Positions 44,409 to 53,900 of a DNA stretch of 64,000 nt are shown piece after piece. The position numbers and the translations under genes were made by a program. The stretch lies in the NCBI GenBank assembly GCA_000729835.1, contig JFHB01000175.1, positions 1-64,000 of the forward strand. The letters run 5' to 3'. The notes under the pieces are model-generated. The model worked only from the letters and a program-made list of their open reading frames with translations, was not told where the DNA came from and did no database searches. Each line of letters starts with the position of its first letter. Position 1 is the stretch's first letter. This DNA is from Atkinsonella hypoxylon. Lineage: Eukaryota; Ascomycota; Sordariomycetes; Hypocreales; Clavicipitaceae.

Positions 44409-45450
44409 TTGGTTTATTTATTTAGGTATTTGTGTTGCTTTTGCAATGGTCGATGAAATGACCGTTTTTGACAAAAGCTGGAGGGACATTGTCGATGATG
44501 CACGGATTACCCACCGGTTCGTGATCGGTAATGATCCGCTTATCTGCACGTGATCCATCATATGATGCACGGAACAGCGATGCTCTTAACTATCCATGGA
44601 AAGATGGGCGTTTAGAAATGGCTGATTCGTTAACTATGGAGGCCAGGCATTGGGGGCAGGCTCACAGTTTGAGACACCAGGCATTATGCTGCTTTGCAGT
44701 CAGTGCAAATTCCTGATTGACAGGTCGCGGAGAGCCAACATCCAAACCCACGGAGGAGCTGACGGTTTGACAGCGATACCATCACGCGGGTGAAAATTAA
44801 CCCGACCCCTCAGTTCACCCAATCTCATTGGACCGAAGGGTCGTGATTTTCTTCACCCACTTGACCATCTCCAGGCGCGCTTTTGGAACTGTACGCAGCG
44901 GCAGGCCCCACCACGCGCCCCAAGCTCCTCCCTCGAAAACCAAGCTAGCTCCCACCTTCCCAGGCCAGGCGCGCTGCCATTGGCTGTCGCCCGTGGTTGC
45001 CTCGCCAACCATTGCGCTCGACCTGTTTCACATTGGTGACTTCAAAAGTCCAGTCGCCATCCAAGTCATCCTGGAGCAAAGCCCAAAACCCAAGGAGCCA
45101 TCCAACACAAACCCTTCCTCCTCCCAAAAAACGACTTCTCACAAAACATCACCATTAGCCATAGGTGTTGACATCGAAAACGAGAAACTTCAGCAACAAA
45201 CCCAACGGCCAAGAATTGGGAATTTGTGCCGAATACACCAGGCGGAAAAGCACTGACTGTCAACTTGGGGCGCCGTCATCAACACAGACCACTTTGTTTC
45301 TCGTGCCAGTTGGCAAACAGCATTTCGACGGCTATAGCTGTCTGACGCGGGACGCGAGGCGCCTGAGCCGGCATTCGAGCCTAGTTTGCAAACAACGACT
45401 CTTTGTTCATCTCCCGCTCGAACTTTGCCATTTCGCATATACCACTCATC
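44409..45450. promoter_or_regulatory. Divergent promoter region of SYF2 and RHO4 with three CCAAT boxes
   Basis: About 1 kb. A CACGTG E-box (44547-44552) lies near SYF2. Three ATTGG (inverted CCAAT) boxes at 44827-44831, 44979-44983 and 45032-45036 lie 415-625 bp upstream of RHO4 and could bind the Hap2/3/5-type complex. Long open frames in the RHO4 leader have no recognisable features. Confidence 0.45.
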
Positions 45451-46405
45451 ATGGCTACACAATATCGCAGCTCCTACTACACACCAGCCAGCCAGGAGCA
45501 GCCGCGCCGTCAACAGCGTACGCGCTCAAGCAACGGTACTGTTAGCACCACATTGAGCTCGTCATCTGGTCGAGAATCTGCTGCGACTCATGTCACCGAT
45601 GCGCCTTCCTATTCGAAGAAAATCGTCGTCGTTGGAGATGGTGGCTGCGGTAAAACATGCTTGTTGATAAGCTACAGCCAGGGTTATTTCCCAGAGGTAT
45701 GACAACCTCTTTTACTAAGCACGTGGCCTATTTGAACTAACTGTGCTTGAAGAAATATGTTCCGACAGTTTTCGAAAACTACATCACCTACCCCACGCAC
45801 GGTCCAACAGGAAGAACTGTCGAGTTGGCCCTATGGGACACGGCCGGTCAAGAGGAATACGACCGTTTACGACCTTTGTCTTACCCCGAAACTGACTTGA
45901 TCTTTGTCTGCTTTGCAATCGATTGTCCCAACTCATTGGACAATGTTTTAGACAAGGTCAGTTTTAGGACTCCTGCAAATTTTTTTTTTCTTTTTTTTTG
46001 ACAGTTGTCATGAATTTTTCCGCATTGGCATAAAAGCTGACATTCAAGCAGTGGTACCCTGAGGTTCTTCACTTTTGCCCTTATACTCCTCTCATCTTGG
46101 TCGGCCTCAAGTCAGATCTGCGGTACAAGAAGACATGCATTGAGATGCTCAAGACGCAGGGTCTCACACCAGTTACCACCGAACAGGGCCTTGCCGTGGC
46201 CGAGAAGATGCAAGCTCAATACATGGAATGCAGCAGTAAAGAGATGCTCGGCGTCGACGAGATATTTGAGCGGGCCATTGTCACCGTCGTTGCCAACGAC
46301 CGCAAGAACCAAGAAGTCACTGCCAAAAACTCCAGTAATGCCAAGACCCCCGGTATCCCTGGCATGAAGCCCTCTAAGAGAAAGAGAAGGTGTCAGATTC
46401 TGTAA
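45451..46405 (+). CDS. rho4: Rho-family small GTPase, Rho4 type, 267 aa
   Basis: Exons 45451-45696, 45753-45956 and 46052-46405 join in phase 0. A Ser/Thr/Gln-rich N-terminal extension of about 55 residues distinguishes it from Rho1-3 and Cdc42 and is typical of Rho4. G1 loop GDGGCGKT (62-69); switch I YVPTVFENY; G3 WDTAGQE (110-116); Rho insert region about 185-205; C-terminal polybasic KRKRR followed by the CAAX box CQIL (264-267), ending in Leu, which predicts geranylgeranylation. Rho4 controls septation and actin rings together with formins and the Cdc14/Bud3 exchange factors in filamentous fungi. It would act at the plasma membrane and septa. Assignment to Rho4 rather than another Rho rests on the extension and family resemblance. 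Confidence 0.9.
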
Positions 46406-46992
46406 ATGGTTCGTTGGAACCGTTTTTGGTCTTTCAAATCTCAGTCCGACGATGGCTGTTTTTTGTTGTACACAGAGTTGTAATTGACCATGGCATGAGA
46501 TTTCTTGGAATCACTTCATCACTTTTTTATTTACGATTGCACTTATGACGAACAAGAGACACATTCTGCTTTGGAGGGGAGGACATGGCATAATGATAGA
46601 CAGGACAGGCATCCTTCAATCTGATGATTGCTGCCCCTTTTCAGCCCTTTTGGTACATATTAACGTCGATATGACGTGAGTTGGAGAGAGACACGACGAG
46701 GATGATGGCAGGAGTAGTGGGACTATAACTCGATCGGAATTGGAAACGGCTGAATCTGCGATGCTGGTATTCGTGCCTTTTTTTTTTGGGGGGGGGGGGG
46801 GGGGGGCGGGGGGAATTGTTAAAGGTTTGTTCATTTCAGCTGTACGATGGCCCGTTGAGCTGCTCGGTTGGGTAGGACATTGAATTATTTCCATATATCT
46901 GCTCCGCTCGCGAAGGCGCATCTTGCGTGATTTCTACAAGCACAATTCCTGCCCGTGGATATTGTCCCATTGACTCTTCGTTCCATTGAATG
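46406..46992. other. Convergent 3' flanks of RHO4 and DAD1 with a long G tract
   Basis: 587 bp without a gene. It contains T10 followed by G19 and a further G-run at 46778-46813. Confidence 0.55.
46788..46813. repeat. G homopolymer tract (G19, C, G6)
   Basis: A near-pure G run follows a T10 run. It is directly visible; exact length may be affected by sequencing error. Confidence 0.8.
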
Positions 46993-47419
46993 TCAAGTAT
47001 GTGGCTCGTATTCCTCGCCCTTCCCTTGCTCGAATTCCTCACCCTGCGGCTGCGCTTCCTTTGTCTCGTCTTTGCCCATGACGTTTTCGAACTGCGACCA
47101 GAGTGCTTCGACGGAGGCGAAATCATTGCCCATCTGCACCAGTGAGTAAGGACCCTGCCCACAAGTCAAACTCTTCATACCCTCTATCCAAGACTTTTCA
47201 TACCTTGATGACTTCCTCAATCGAGCGGTTCAGCTTGTTCAAGTTCCCGAGGACATGTTCGAAGCTCTGCCTGTATTTAGTCTCGAAAGAATGATCTGGA
47301 CGGAGGGAGGGGGGGAGGCGGGGTTTACCAACGGTCGCAATATCCAGGAGGAGCGATTCGCGCTGCGCATCAAAGTACGTCTTTTCGCGACCCTCGGATG
47401 TTCGCTGGCGCTTAGCCAT
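46993..47419 (-). CDS. dad1: DASH complex subunit DAD1, 96 aa, three exons
   Basis: Exons 47419-47333, 47266-47204 and 47133-46993. DAD1 is one of ten subunits of the DASH/DAM1 ring that couples kinetochores to spindle microtubules. Family evidence: FDAQRESLLLDIATSFEHVL after splicing, then NLNKLNRSIEEVIKMGNDF and SVEALWSQFENVMG, followed by an acidic tail. The second intron is normal (AAG|GTATGA ... GGTGCAG|ATG). The first intron needs the weak donor GTTGGT to restore the family sequence. If it is not removed the frame stays open and adds 22 residues, because the intron is exactly 66 nt without a stop. I prefer the spliced form because the conserved helix is otherwise interrupted. Confidence 0.85.
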
Positions 47420-47936
47420 CTTGCTTGGAGGGAAGTTTGCGTGATGGGAATTTTCTGCCGTGGACCCCAAGTGGGGGCGCGTAATGACAAAAAAAAAATA
47501 ATGTCACTAGCTTTTGTTTTTTTTTACACGGTGCCCTACACGAGCTATTATAAATACATGTAAAGCCAGGTGATTTAGTCCTTTCATCTAAGTATCCAAA
47601 TGAACCCGCCATGCAATGTCATTACGTCTACAAAGTTTCTCGCTGACGTCTTCTTGGCTATCGTAGGAGCATTATACATTTCCATGTGCTGACCCAACGC
47701 CTGTCCCTTGTACGTTGCGGGGGGGGGGATGTTTTTTTATTTATTAAAAAAAGTAGTTTCTGTTGAAACATGGTGGTACAAGTCATGTGGCTTTCTTTTA
47801 AATCCACAGCCACATGAGTAAGTGTATATAGTGCATTTATTTCTATTTTGCTTTGAGGGCAAGGGGTGAGCTGATGTGGTCATTATGAAGGGGGCGAGTC
47901 GGATGAGAATAGAGATGGGGTGGAAAAGTGACGAGC
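47420..47936. other. DAD1 upstream region and MGE1 3' flank
   Basis: 517 bp between two minus-strand genes, with A/T runs at 47490-47499, 47518-47525 and 47735-47755. No gene is seen. Confidence 0.5.
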
Positions 47937-48773
47937 TTAGGCGTTCTTGACGACGCCTACCTTGGCGGCACGCAGGACACGGCCGTTGAGCTTGAAGCCC
48001 TTTTGCTGCACGTGGAAGACGACGTTGTTCTCCTTGTCAGGCTGGGGTGCCATGAAGGTAGCCTCGTGCTCGTTGGGGTTGAACTTTTCGCCCTCGGGGT
48101 CGAGCCGCTCGAGGCCGTGCTTGGCGAGCGTCTGCATAAGAATCGTCTCCGTCATCTTGAGGCCGTCGTAGAGATTGACCAGGTCCTGGTTGGCCTCGTC
48201 CTTGGCGGCGAGCTTCTCGGCGGGGACCATGGTGAGGGCGCGGTCGAGGTTGTCGACGCTCTCGACGAGATCCTTTGCAAATTTCTGGATGGCGAATTCG
48301 CGGGCCGTCTTGACTTCGCGCTGCGTTCGGTCTTGGAGGTTGCGAAAGTCGGCGATGGTGCGCAGACACTTGTCCTGCAATGCGTCAGCAAGTAGTTCGT
48401 TCCGATGGACAGTGTGCAGCGAGCAACATGTCGGGAGCTTAGGGGTGTGTCATGGGAAGCGAACCTTCCAGTCCCTAGCCTCAGCGTCCTTGGCCTCGAG
48501 CTTCTTGTTCAGCTCGGCGAGAGCATCGGGCTCGCCTGCACCTTCTTCGGTCTCGGTCTTCTCGCCCTCGGTCTTCTGGCTCTCGGCCTGCTGGCTCTCG
48601 GCTGGAGCCTCTTTGGCATCACTGTACCATCGAGCGGCGATGAGCTGTGCGGATCTTAATGATCGGGCTGCTGGAGCTTTCTGGAATGGGATGTGCAGCA
48701 CGGGCTGGTTGGCTGTGAGGCGGGGAGCAGAGCGCAATGCTCTGGAGGTGGTAGACAGAACTTGACGCAGCAT
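47937..48773 (-). CDS. mge1: GrpE-type nucleotide exchange factor of mitochondrial Hsp70 (MGE1), 248 aa
   Basis: Exons 48773-48465 and 48374-47937 join in phase 0, with a GCTGAC branch site in the 90-nt intron. Mge1 releases ADP from matrix Hsp70 (Ssc1) during protein import and folding. The first 50 residues are Arg/Ser/Ala-rich without acidic residues (MLRQVLSTTSRALRSAPR), a clear mitochondrial presequence. An acidic Gln/Glu linker follows, then the GrpE fold: long coiled helix (ALAELNKKLEAKDAEARDWK through DKCLRTIADFRNLQDRTQRE), FAKDLVESVDNLDRALTMV, and the C-terminal beta wing (HEATFMAPQPDKENNVVFHV, GFKLNGRVLRAAKVGV). Length and motifs are standard. It is divergent from RPN6, 411 bp away. 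Confidence 0.95.
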
Positions 48774-48880
48774 TTTGAGAATGTGAGCAGCTGGTGCTGG
48801 GGGGAGGGGGGAATGCGCGGTCTCAAATGAGGGTATTCGCGTGAGCCGGACGACTGAGTGTCTATGGAGGCTCGGGAATC

Positions 48881-48890
48881 AGAAAATTCA
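48881..48890. promoter_or_regulatory. Two-unit heat shock element (AGAAAATTCA)
   Basis: It fits nGAAnnTTCn exactly. It lies 108 bp upstream of the MGE1 start, a position expected for an Hsf1 site controlling a mitochondrial chaperone cofactor. Two units are the minimum for binding, so this is only suggestive. Confidence 0.4.
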
Positions 48891-48903
48891 ATGGCCGGAT
48901 GAC

Positions 48904-48912
48904 GGAGGCAAA
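48904..48912 (+). promoter_or_regulatory. PACE-like element (GGAGGCAAA)
   Basis: It differs by one base from the Rpn4 site GGTGGCAAA and lies about 272 bp upstream of RPN6, a proteasome lid gene. Whether this fungus uses an Rpn4-like factor is unknown. Confidence 0.3.
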
Positions 48913-49184
48913 GGATGCGGACTAATTACGGACCGCCGCCCATGGGGCAAGGCTGCGCCAGACAACAACCATGCCTGGACCAACCAGACCACACCTGGAG
49001 CTCTTCCATCCATTCGACTCGACTTCGACTTTGGACTGCTCATTCAACGCCCGTCATCCCCTTCCTTCGCAGCCCAACGATTTGCGTCTGCACCGACCAG
49101 ATTCCTGTAACAGCGTCTCGATAGTTAATTTCCCAGCACAAACCACGCGCCGCTTCTTCACCGCGTCACGCACAATCTCCAGGC

Positions 49185-50652
49185 ATGGCGGCCGCCGACT
49201 CGAGCCGGCTGCAAGAAGCCCAGAAGCTGGTGAAGACGGACCCGCGAAAGGCCGAGGCTATCTACCGAGAAATCACGTCCAAGGCACCCGTTGCCGCGTC
49301 CGACGCAGCCACCCGCGAGTATGAGTCGGCGCTGATTAGCTTGGGGGAGCTTTACCGAGATGAGAAGTGAGTTTGGTGGGATGCTCTGCTCCATTGTTCA
49401 GGCTCTAGGTCATGGGCCTAGACGTTTTTTTGGGGGGGATTTTGCCATTAAACAAGCTGTATAGAAAAGCACAGGATCTGGTAGACCTTGTACGAGAGAG
49501 CCGTTCAGTATTTTCATCCTTTGCCAAGGCCAAGTCATCGAAGTTGGGTACGTCACTATTCAGAGGGCATGTATGCGGACAGGCATCTCGGTCAATCGAG
49601 AAACAAGGAATGAAAGAAAAGGAAAACTGACGTCGTCTATTGTAGTGCGACAACTACTCGACTTGATCAAGGAGATCCCCAACAGTATCGACATCGAAGT
49701 CTACATCACAAAGGACTGCATCGAATGGGCTACTGCCGAACGCCGCGCCTTCCAGCGCCAGGATCTCGAGGTCCGCCTCGTCGCCCTGCACATGACCAAG
49801 CAGGCATACTACGATGCGCTCAGCCTTATCAACGGCCTCCTGCGCGAGCTGAAGCGTCTCGATGACAAACTGCGCCTGGTCGAAGTCCAGCTTCTCGAGT
49901 CAAGAGTGTACCACGCGCTCGGCAACATCCCCAAAGCCCGCGCGGCCTTGACGACAGCTCGCACGAGCGCCGCCAGCGTCTACACTCCGCCCATGCTGCA
50001 GGCCAACCTCGACATGCAGAGCGGCATGCTCCATGCCGAAGACAAGGACTTCAACACGGCCTTCTCCTACTTCATCGAGGCCCTGGACGGCTACCACAGC
50101 CTGGACGAAGGCGCCAGGGCCCAGGCCGCGCTGCAATACATGCTCCTCTGCAAGATCATGCTGAACCTCGCCGACGACGTCAACCAGCTCATGACCTCGA
50201 AGCAGGCCGTCAAGTACGCCAGCAAGAACCTCGAGGCCATGAAGGCCATCGCCCGAGCCCACTCCAACCGCTCGCTGGAGGAATACGAGCGCGCCCTCTC
50301 CGCCTACCGCTACGAGCTGGGCAGCGACGCCTTCATCCGCAACCACCTCCGCCGCCTATACGACGCCATGCTGGAGCAGAACCTCATCAAGGTCATTGAG
50401 CCCTTTTCCCGCGTCGAGATCGAGCACATTGCCAAGATGGTGGGGCTCGACACCCAGCAGGTGGAGAGGAAGCTGTCGCAGATGATTCTCGACAAGGTCA
50501 TTGTCGGCGTGCTGGACCAGGGGGCCGGGTGCTTGATCATTTATCATGAGACGCAGCGGGATGAGTCGTATGAAGCTGCGTTGGCCACGATCGAGAAGCT
50601 TAGTAGTGTTGTGGATGTGCTGTACACTAACCAGGCATCTATGCTGGAGTAA
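49185..50652 (+). CDS. rpn6: 26S proteasome lid subunit RPN6 (PSMD11), 423 aa
   Basis: Exons 49185-49366, 49465-49547 and 49646-50652 keep phase and give RDEKKAQDLVDLVRESRS across the first junction, as in the family. Rpn6 is the clamp that holds lid and base together in the 26S proteasome. The N-terminal TPR-like helical repeats cover about 1-220 (QLLDLIKEIPNSIDIEVYI, AERRAFQRQDLEVRLVALH, LLESRVYHALGNIPKARAAL). The PCI domain covers about 250-400, with the winged-helix segment VIEPFSRVEIEHIAKMVGL and VERKLSQMILDKVIVGVLDQ, and the C-terminal helix ATIEKLSSVVDVLYTNQASM. Length is typical (422-434). Both introns are 98 nt. Confidence 0.96.
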
Positions 50653-50985
50653 CGTAGATAAGAGTACTGATAAGATATGTTGGCTTTGTCCATGGTCTCA
50701 GCCTCATAGGTGTCTATTTTCATCCTAGTGAGCTTGCAATTTTGAAAACGTCAACAATGCGCATCAATCCTTTGTGCAAAAAGTGGTATTCTAGAACAGC
50801 TCAACACAAACATTGCATTCGTCTCAATAACGTTATAACATGGTCTTGCAATTCTAAAACGTCAACAATGTGAACCAAAATTCCTCCATATAAAGTGGTA
50901 TCTTAAAACAGCCCCAACACCAAACGCCAATCTAGAAAAGAAAAGAAGAGAAGAGAAAAAGCCATAACCATGGCTGTCATACACA
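50653..50985. repeat. Convergent 3' region with an imperfect direct repeat of about 80 bp
   Basis: Copy A 50733-50811 and copy B 50845-50924, offset 112 bp, share CTTGCAATT, AAAACGTCAACAATG, AAAGTGGTAT and AACAGC in the same order with small indels and substitutions. The repeat lies between the stops of RPN6 and the large minus-strand gene, so it is in one or both 3' untranslated regions. Confidence 0.75.
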
Positions 50986-53900
50986 TTAGTGAAACATGAC
51001 ACTCCTCCGTCTCCTCTGCTCCCCCAGAATCAAAGCAAATAACCTCTTTGCCACAACCGCCTCATCCCACCCGCCAACCTCGCTCTTGAAAGCATCCACA
51101 CAGTCCAAATGCCACCTCTGCAGCGTCATACTCTCGCCATGGCTCTTAACCGTTTTACCAAGGTACTTGTCTGCCCGCCGGGCGTACTGCACCGGGAATG
51201 GCTGCTGTCGACGCAGCTGGAGGAGCTGGTCGAGGAAGAGCCAGTGCCGACGGGACCAAACCGTTTGGGAAAGGGGCGGAGGAGATGTCTTCGCCAAAGG
51301 GGGCGCGTCCTCCATGGGGATGTCCATGGAGCTGTTCGCTTCATCTGGGTTTGCGTCAAGGCCAGACTGGGCGTCCGGGTCACTTTGCGAGAGTGAATAG
51401 GAGGATCGGCGCTCGTGTCGCGCGCGAGCCTGCTCGGCGGGGGAGAGAACGCTGCTCGTGAATTCGACGACGCGGCCTGGCGTGTGCGGTTTCAAAGGAG
51501 AGCGCAGAGCAGACTTGGTAGGAGATGCGTTCTTGGGCGGGAGCGGACGCAGGAGCGGACGCTGGAAGTCGGAAGACGCCTCGCTGGCGTCCCAAGTTTG
51601 CTGGTTCCAGCGGTGAATGTCCGCGACCGAGAGCTGCATGCGGGGGGGCGTCACGGCCATAGAGCGGTTGGACGATAGCTGGAAGAAGGACTGGCTCATT
51701 TGTCGCGGACGAGGAGTGAAGTTCTGCTTTTGTGGAATTGTCGTCGGCACGAAGAGATGCTCTGGTGTTACTGGGGAGGAGGACCTGTCAACCATTTGTA
51801 CTGGTTGCCGTTGCTTCTCCTGCTGTCCCTGCTGTCCCTGCTGTCCCTCCTGTCCCTCCTGTCCCTCCTGTTCCTGCCCATGCAAGTGTTGTTCCAGCGG
51901 CTGATCTGGCCAGGGAGCAGCACCAGGTTCTCTCTGCCGAACAGCCGAAGATAAAGAGCCCCTCGCACTGCTACCCGGGCGAAGCTCCTGCGAAATCTGC
52001 GGAAACATTGAACTTGTAGGAACCACAGGAGGAGCCTCGGGAGCCATAGACATTGGCACCGCTGCTTTCTGCCAGGCAGACTGTGATTTAGCCCCCATCG
52101 TCTGCTGACCAAGCATGCCGGGAATGACTGCAGGCGAAGAGAAGAACGAGGACAGATCAAAGCGTTTGTCTTTGACCACTGAGGCGGGCGCTTGAGCAGC
52201 CTCCTTGGCTGCTGCTTCCTCCTCCTCTTTCTGTCTTTGGGCGAGAAGCGAGTACTCATCTGGTTCACTTGATGGGGGAGCCGCCTGCTCTTGAACTACG
52301 CTCGGCTCTTCTGTCAAGTGAGACAGATCTGGCACGGATTGCGAAATCGTTCTCGAGATAGCTGGTCGGTGAATGCTCTTCTTGGTCCATGGACTAGGGA
52401 CCGCGCCACGACGTTGATTGCTAGTCGGGACGCGTTTGCCAAAGGACTGTTGTCTTGGAGGTCGAGGGGTTTCTCGCCGCGCCTCAAATTCCCATATGTC
52501 CGTTTCATCATCTCGGATCTCTTCGTTGGCTGCCGAATCTGCCTGGCGCTCGGCGGTGGACTGTCGCGGCGGCTCGTTTATAGGATCCTGGGAGCGGATG
52601 GAATTCTGCTCTACGAAGGCAGAGCCTGTGGCTTCATGCTCAGGCAGACCAGCTGCCTCTCGTAATGAATTGTCGCCCCTTAGACTTGGACTGATTGGTC
52701 CCTCTCTGGCAATCCAGCTCATAGCACCATCACTCGGAGGCGTGATGCGCATTGAACTTGCCGGCGATTGTCTTGGAGAAGATCTTTCTTGATCAGCAGG
52801 AGGCTCTGCGCTGCCACGAGCAGATACTTCAACGGGAGTTTGAGCACTAGTCGCCATAACAGGATTGGAGGCCTCCTGAACGGGGCTATTCTCCTTCGCA
52901 GCAGCATTTTGCGGTTGCAAGGGGCTCCGACTCGTTCGATGACTAGTCTGGCTATCTCGGGAACCGCCCCATGAGTCTCTGCTCAAGGACCGTCTAAACG
53001 GGCTTCCAAGCTGTTTGTCACGACCTTCGGGCGATGGTGGGTCTGAAGTGATGCTTTGAAGGACTTGTCCCGCTCGAACGATAGCCGATAGATGAGGTCG
53101 CGCTGTCTTGACTATTGACGTTTCGTGTTGCAATGACTGGGGCTCTTGCAGCGGCGAAGACAGCTGATGAGGTGGAGTTGCCTCGAGCGATCGCCGGGTC
53201 CTCGCCGGGCCAAGGCGTGGATGTACTGGCTCCTCTGCTTGTTCAGGCTCAACAAAGTCATCTTGGATGTCTGCTTCTTCTTGCGACACACCATCTTGCA
53301 TATCCTCGTCCTCTACTTCCACAGCCTCCTGTTCTTTTTCAAGCTCGGTCTGGGGCTCGCGCTGGGGCTCAACTTCCGCTTCTTCCACACGTTCCTGCAC
53401 GACAGGACGAGGAGTGTCACCCACGTGGCCAGGATACCTGGGGGAAGACAAGAGCCTAGGGGAAGGACGCCTTGGGAAGGCTGGCTGTTCAGTAGTAAAG
53501 TAAGAACTTTGAGTGAACAGTGCAGGATATCTAGGCGACGATCTCATGCTGGATGACGGCCTTGGGGAAGCTGGCTGTTCAGTTGGAAAGTAAGAACTTT
53601 GAGTGAACAGAGCAGGATATCTGGGCGACGATCTCATGCTGGACGATGGCCTTGAGCTTCGAGATGCCTTGTCACCAACTTGCTCAGTATGAGCATCAAG
53701 TTGTGGAGGGGTGTCATCCGGCGTCGGCAAGCGTGCTTGGTCAGACCGCGCTGCTGTGCTAGCAATAAATTCCGCTTCAGCTCGCTCCTCTTCGGCTCGC
53801 TCCTCTTCGGCTCGAACAGCGGCTTCCATTGCCTCTGCCATTTCTTTATCGACGTCGTCGTCGTCATCAGGTTCTTGCTCTTTCTCAGCCCCATTATCTT

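Larger units (their letters stand above)
48774..49184. promoter_or_regulatory. Shared 411-bp bidirectional promoter of MGE1 and RPN6
   Basis: Both start codons read out from this short region. It contains a two-unit heat shock element at 48881-48890 and a sequence one base off the proteasome-associated control element at 48904-48912 (annotated separately). The right half is a CT-rich leader of RPN6. Confidence 0.6.
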
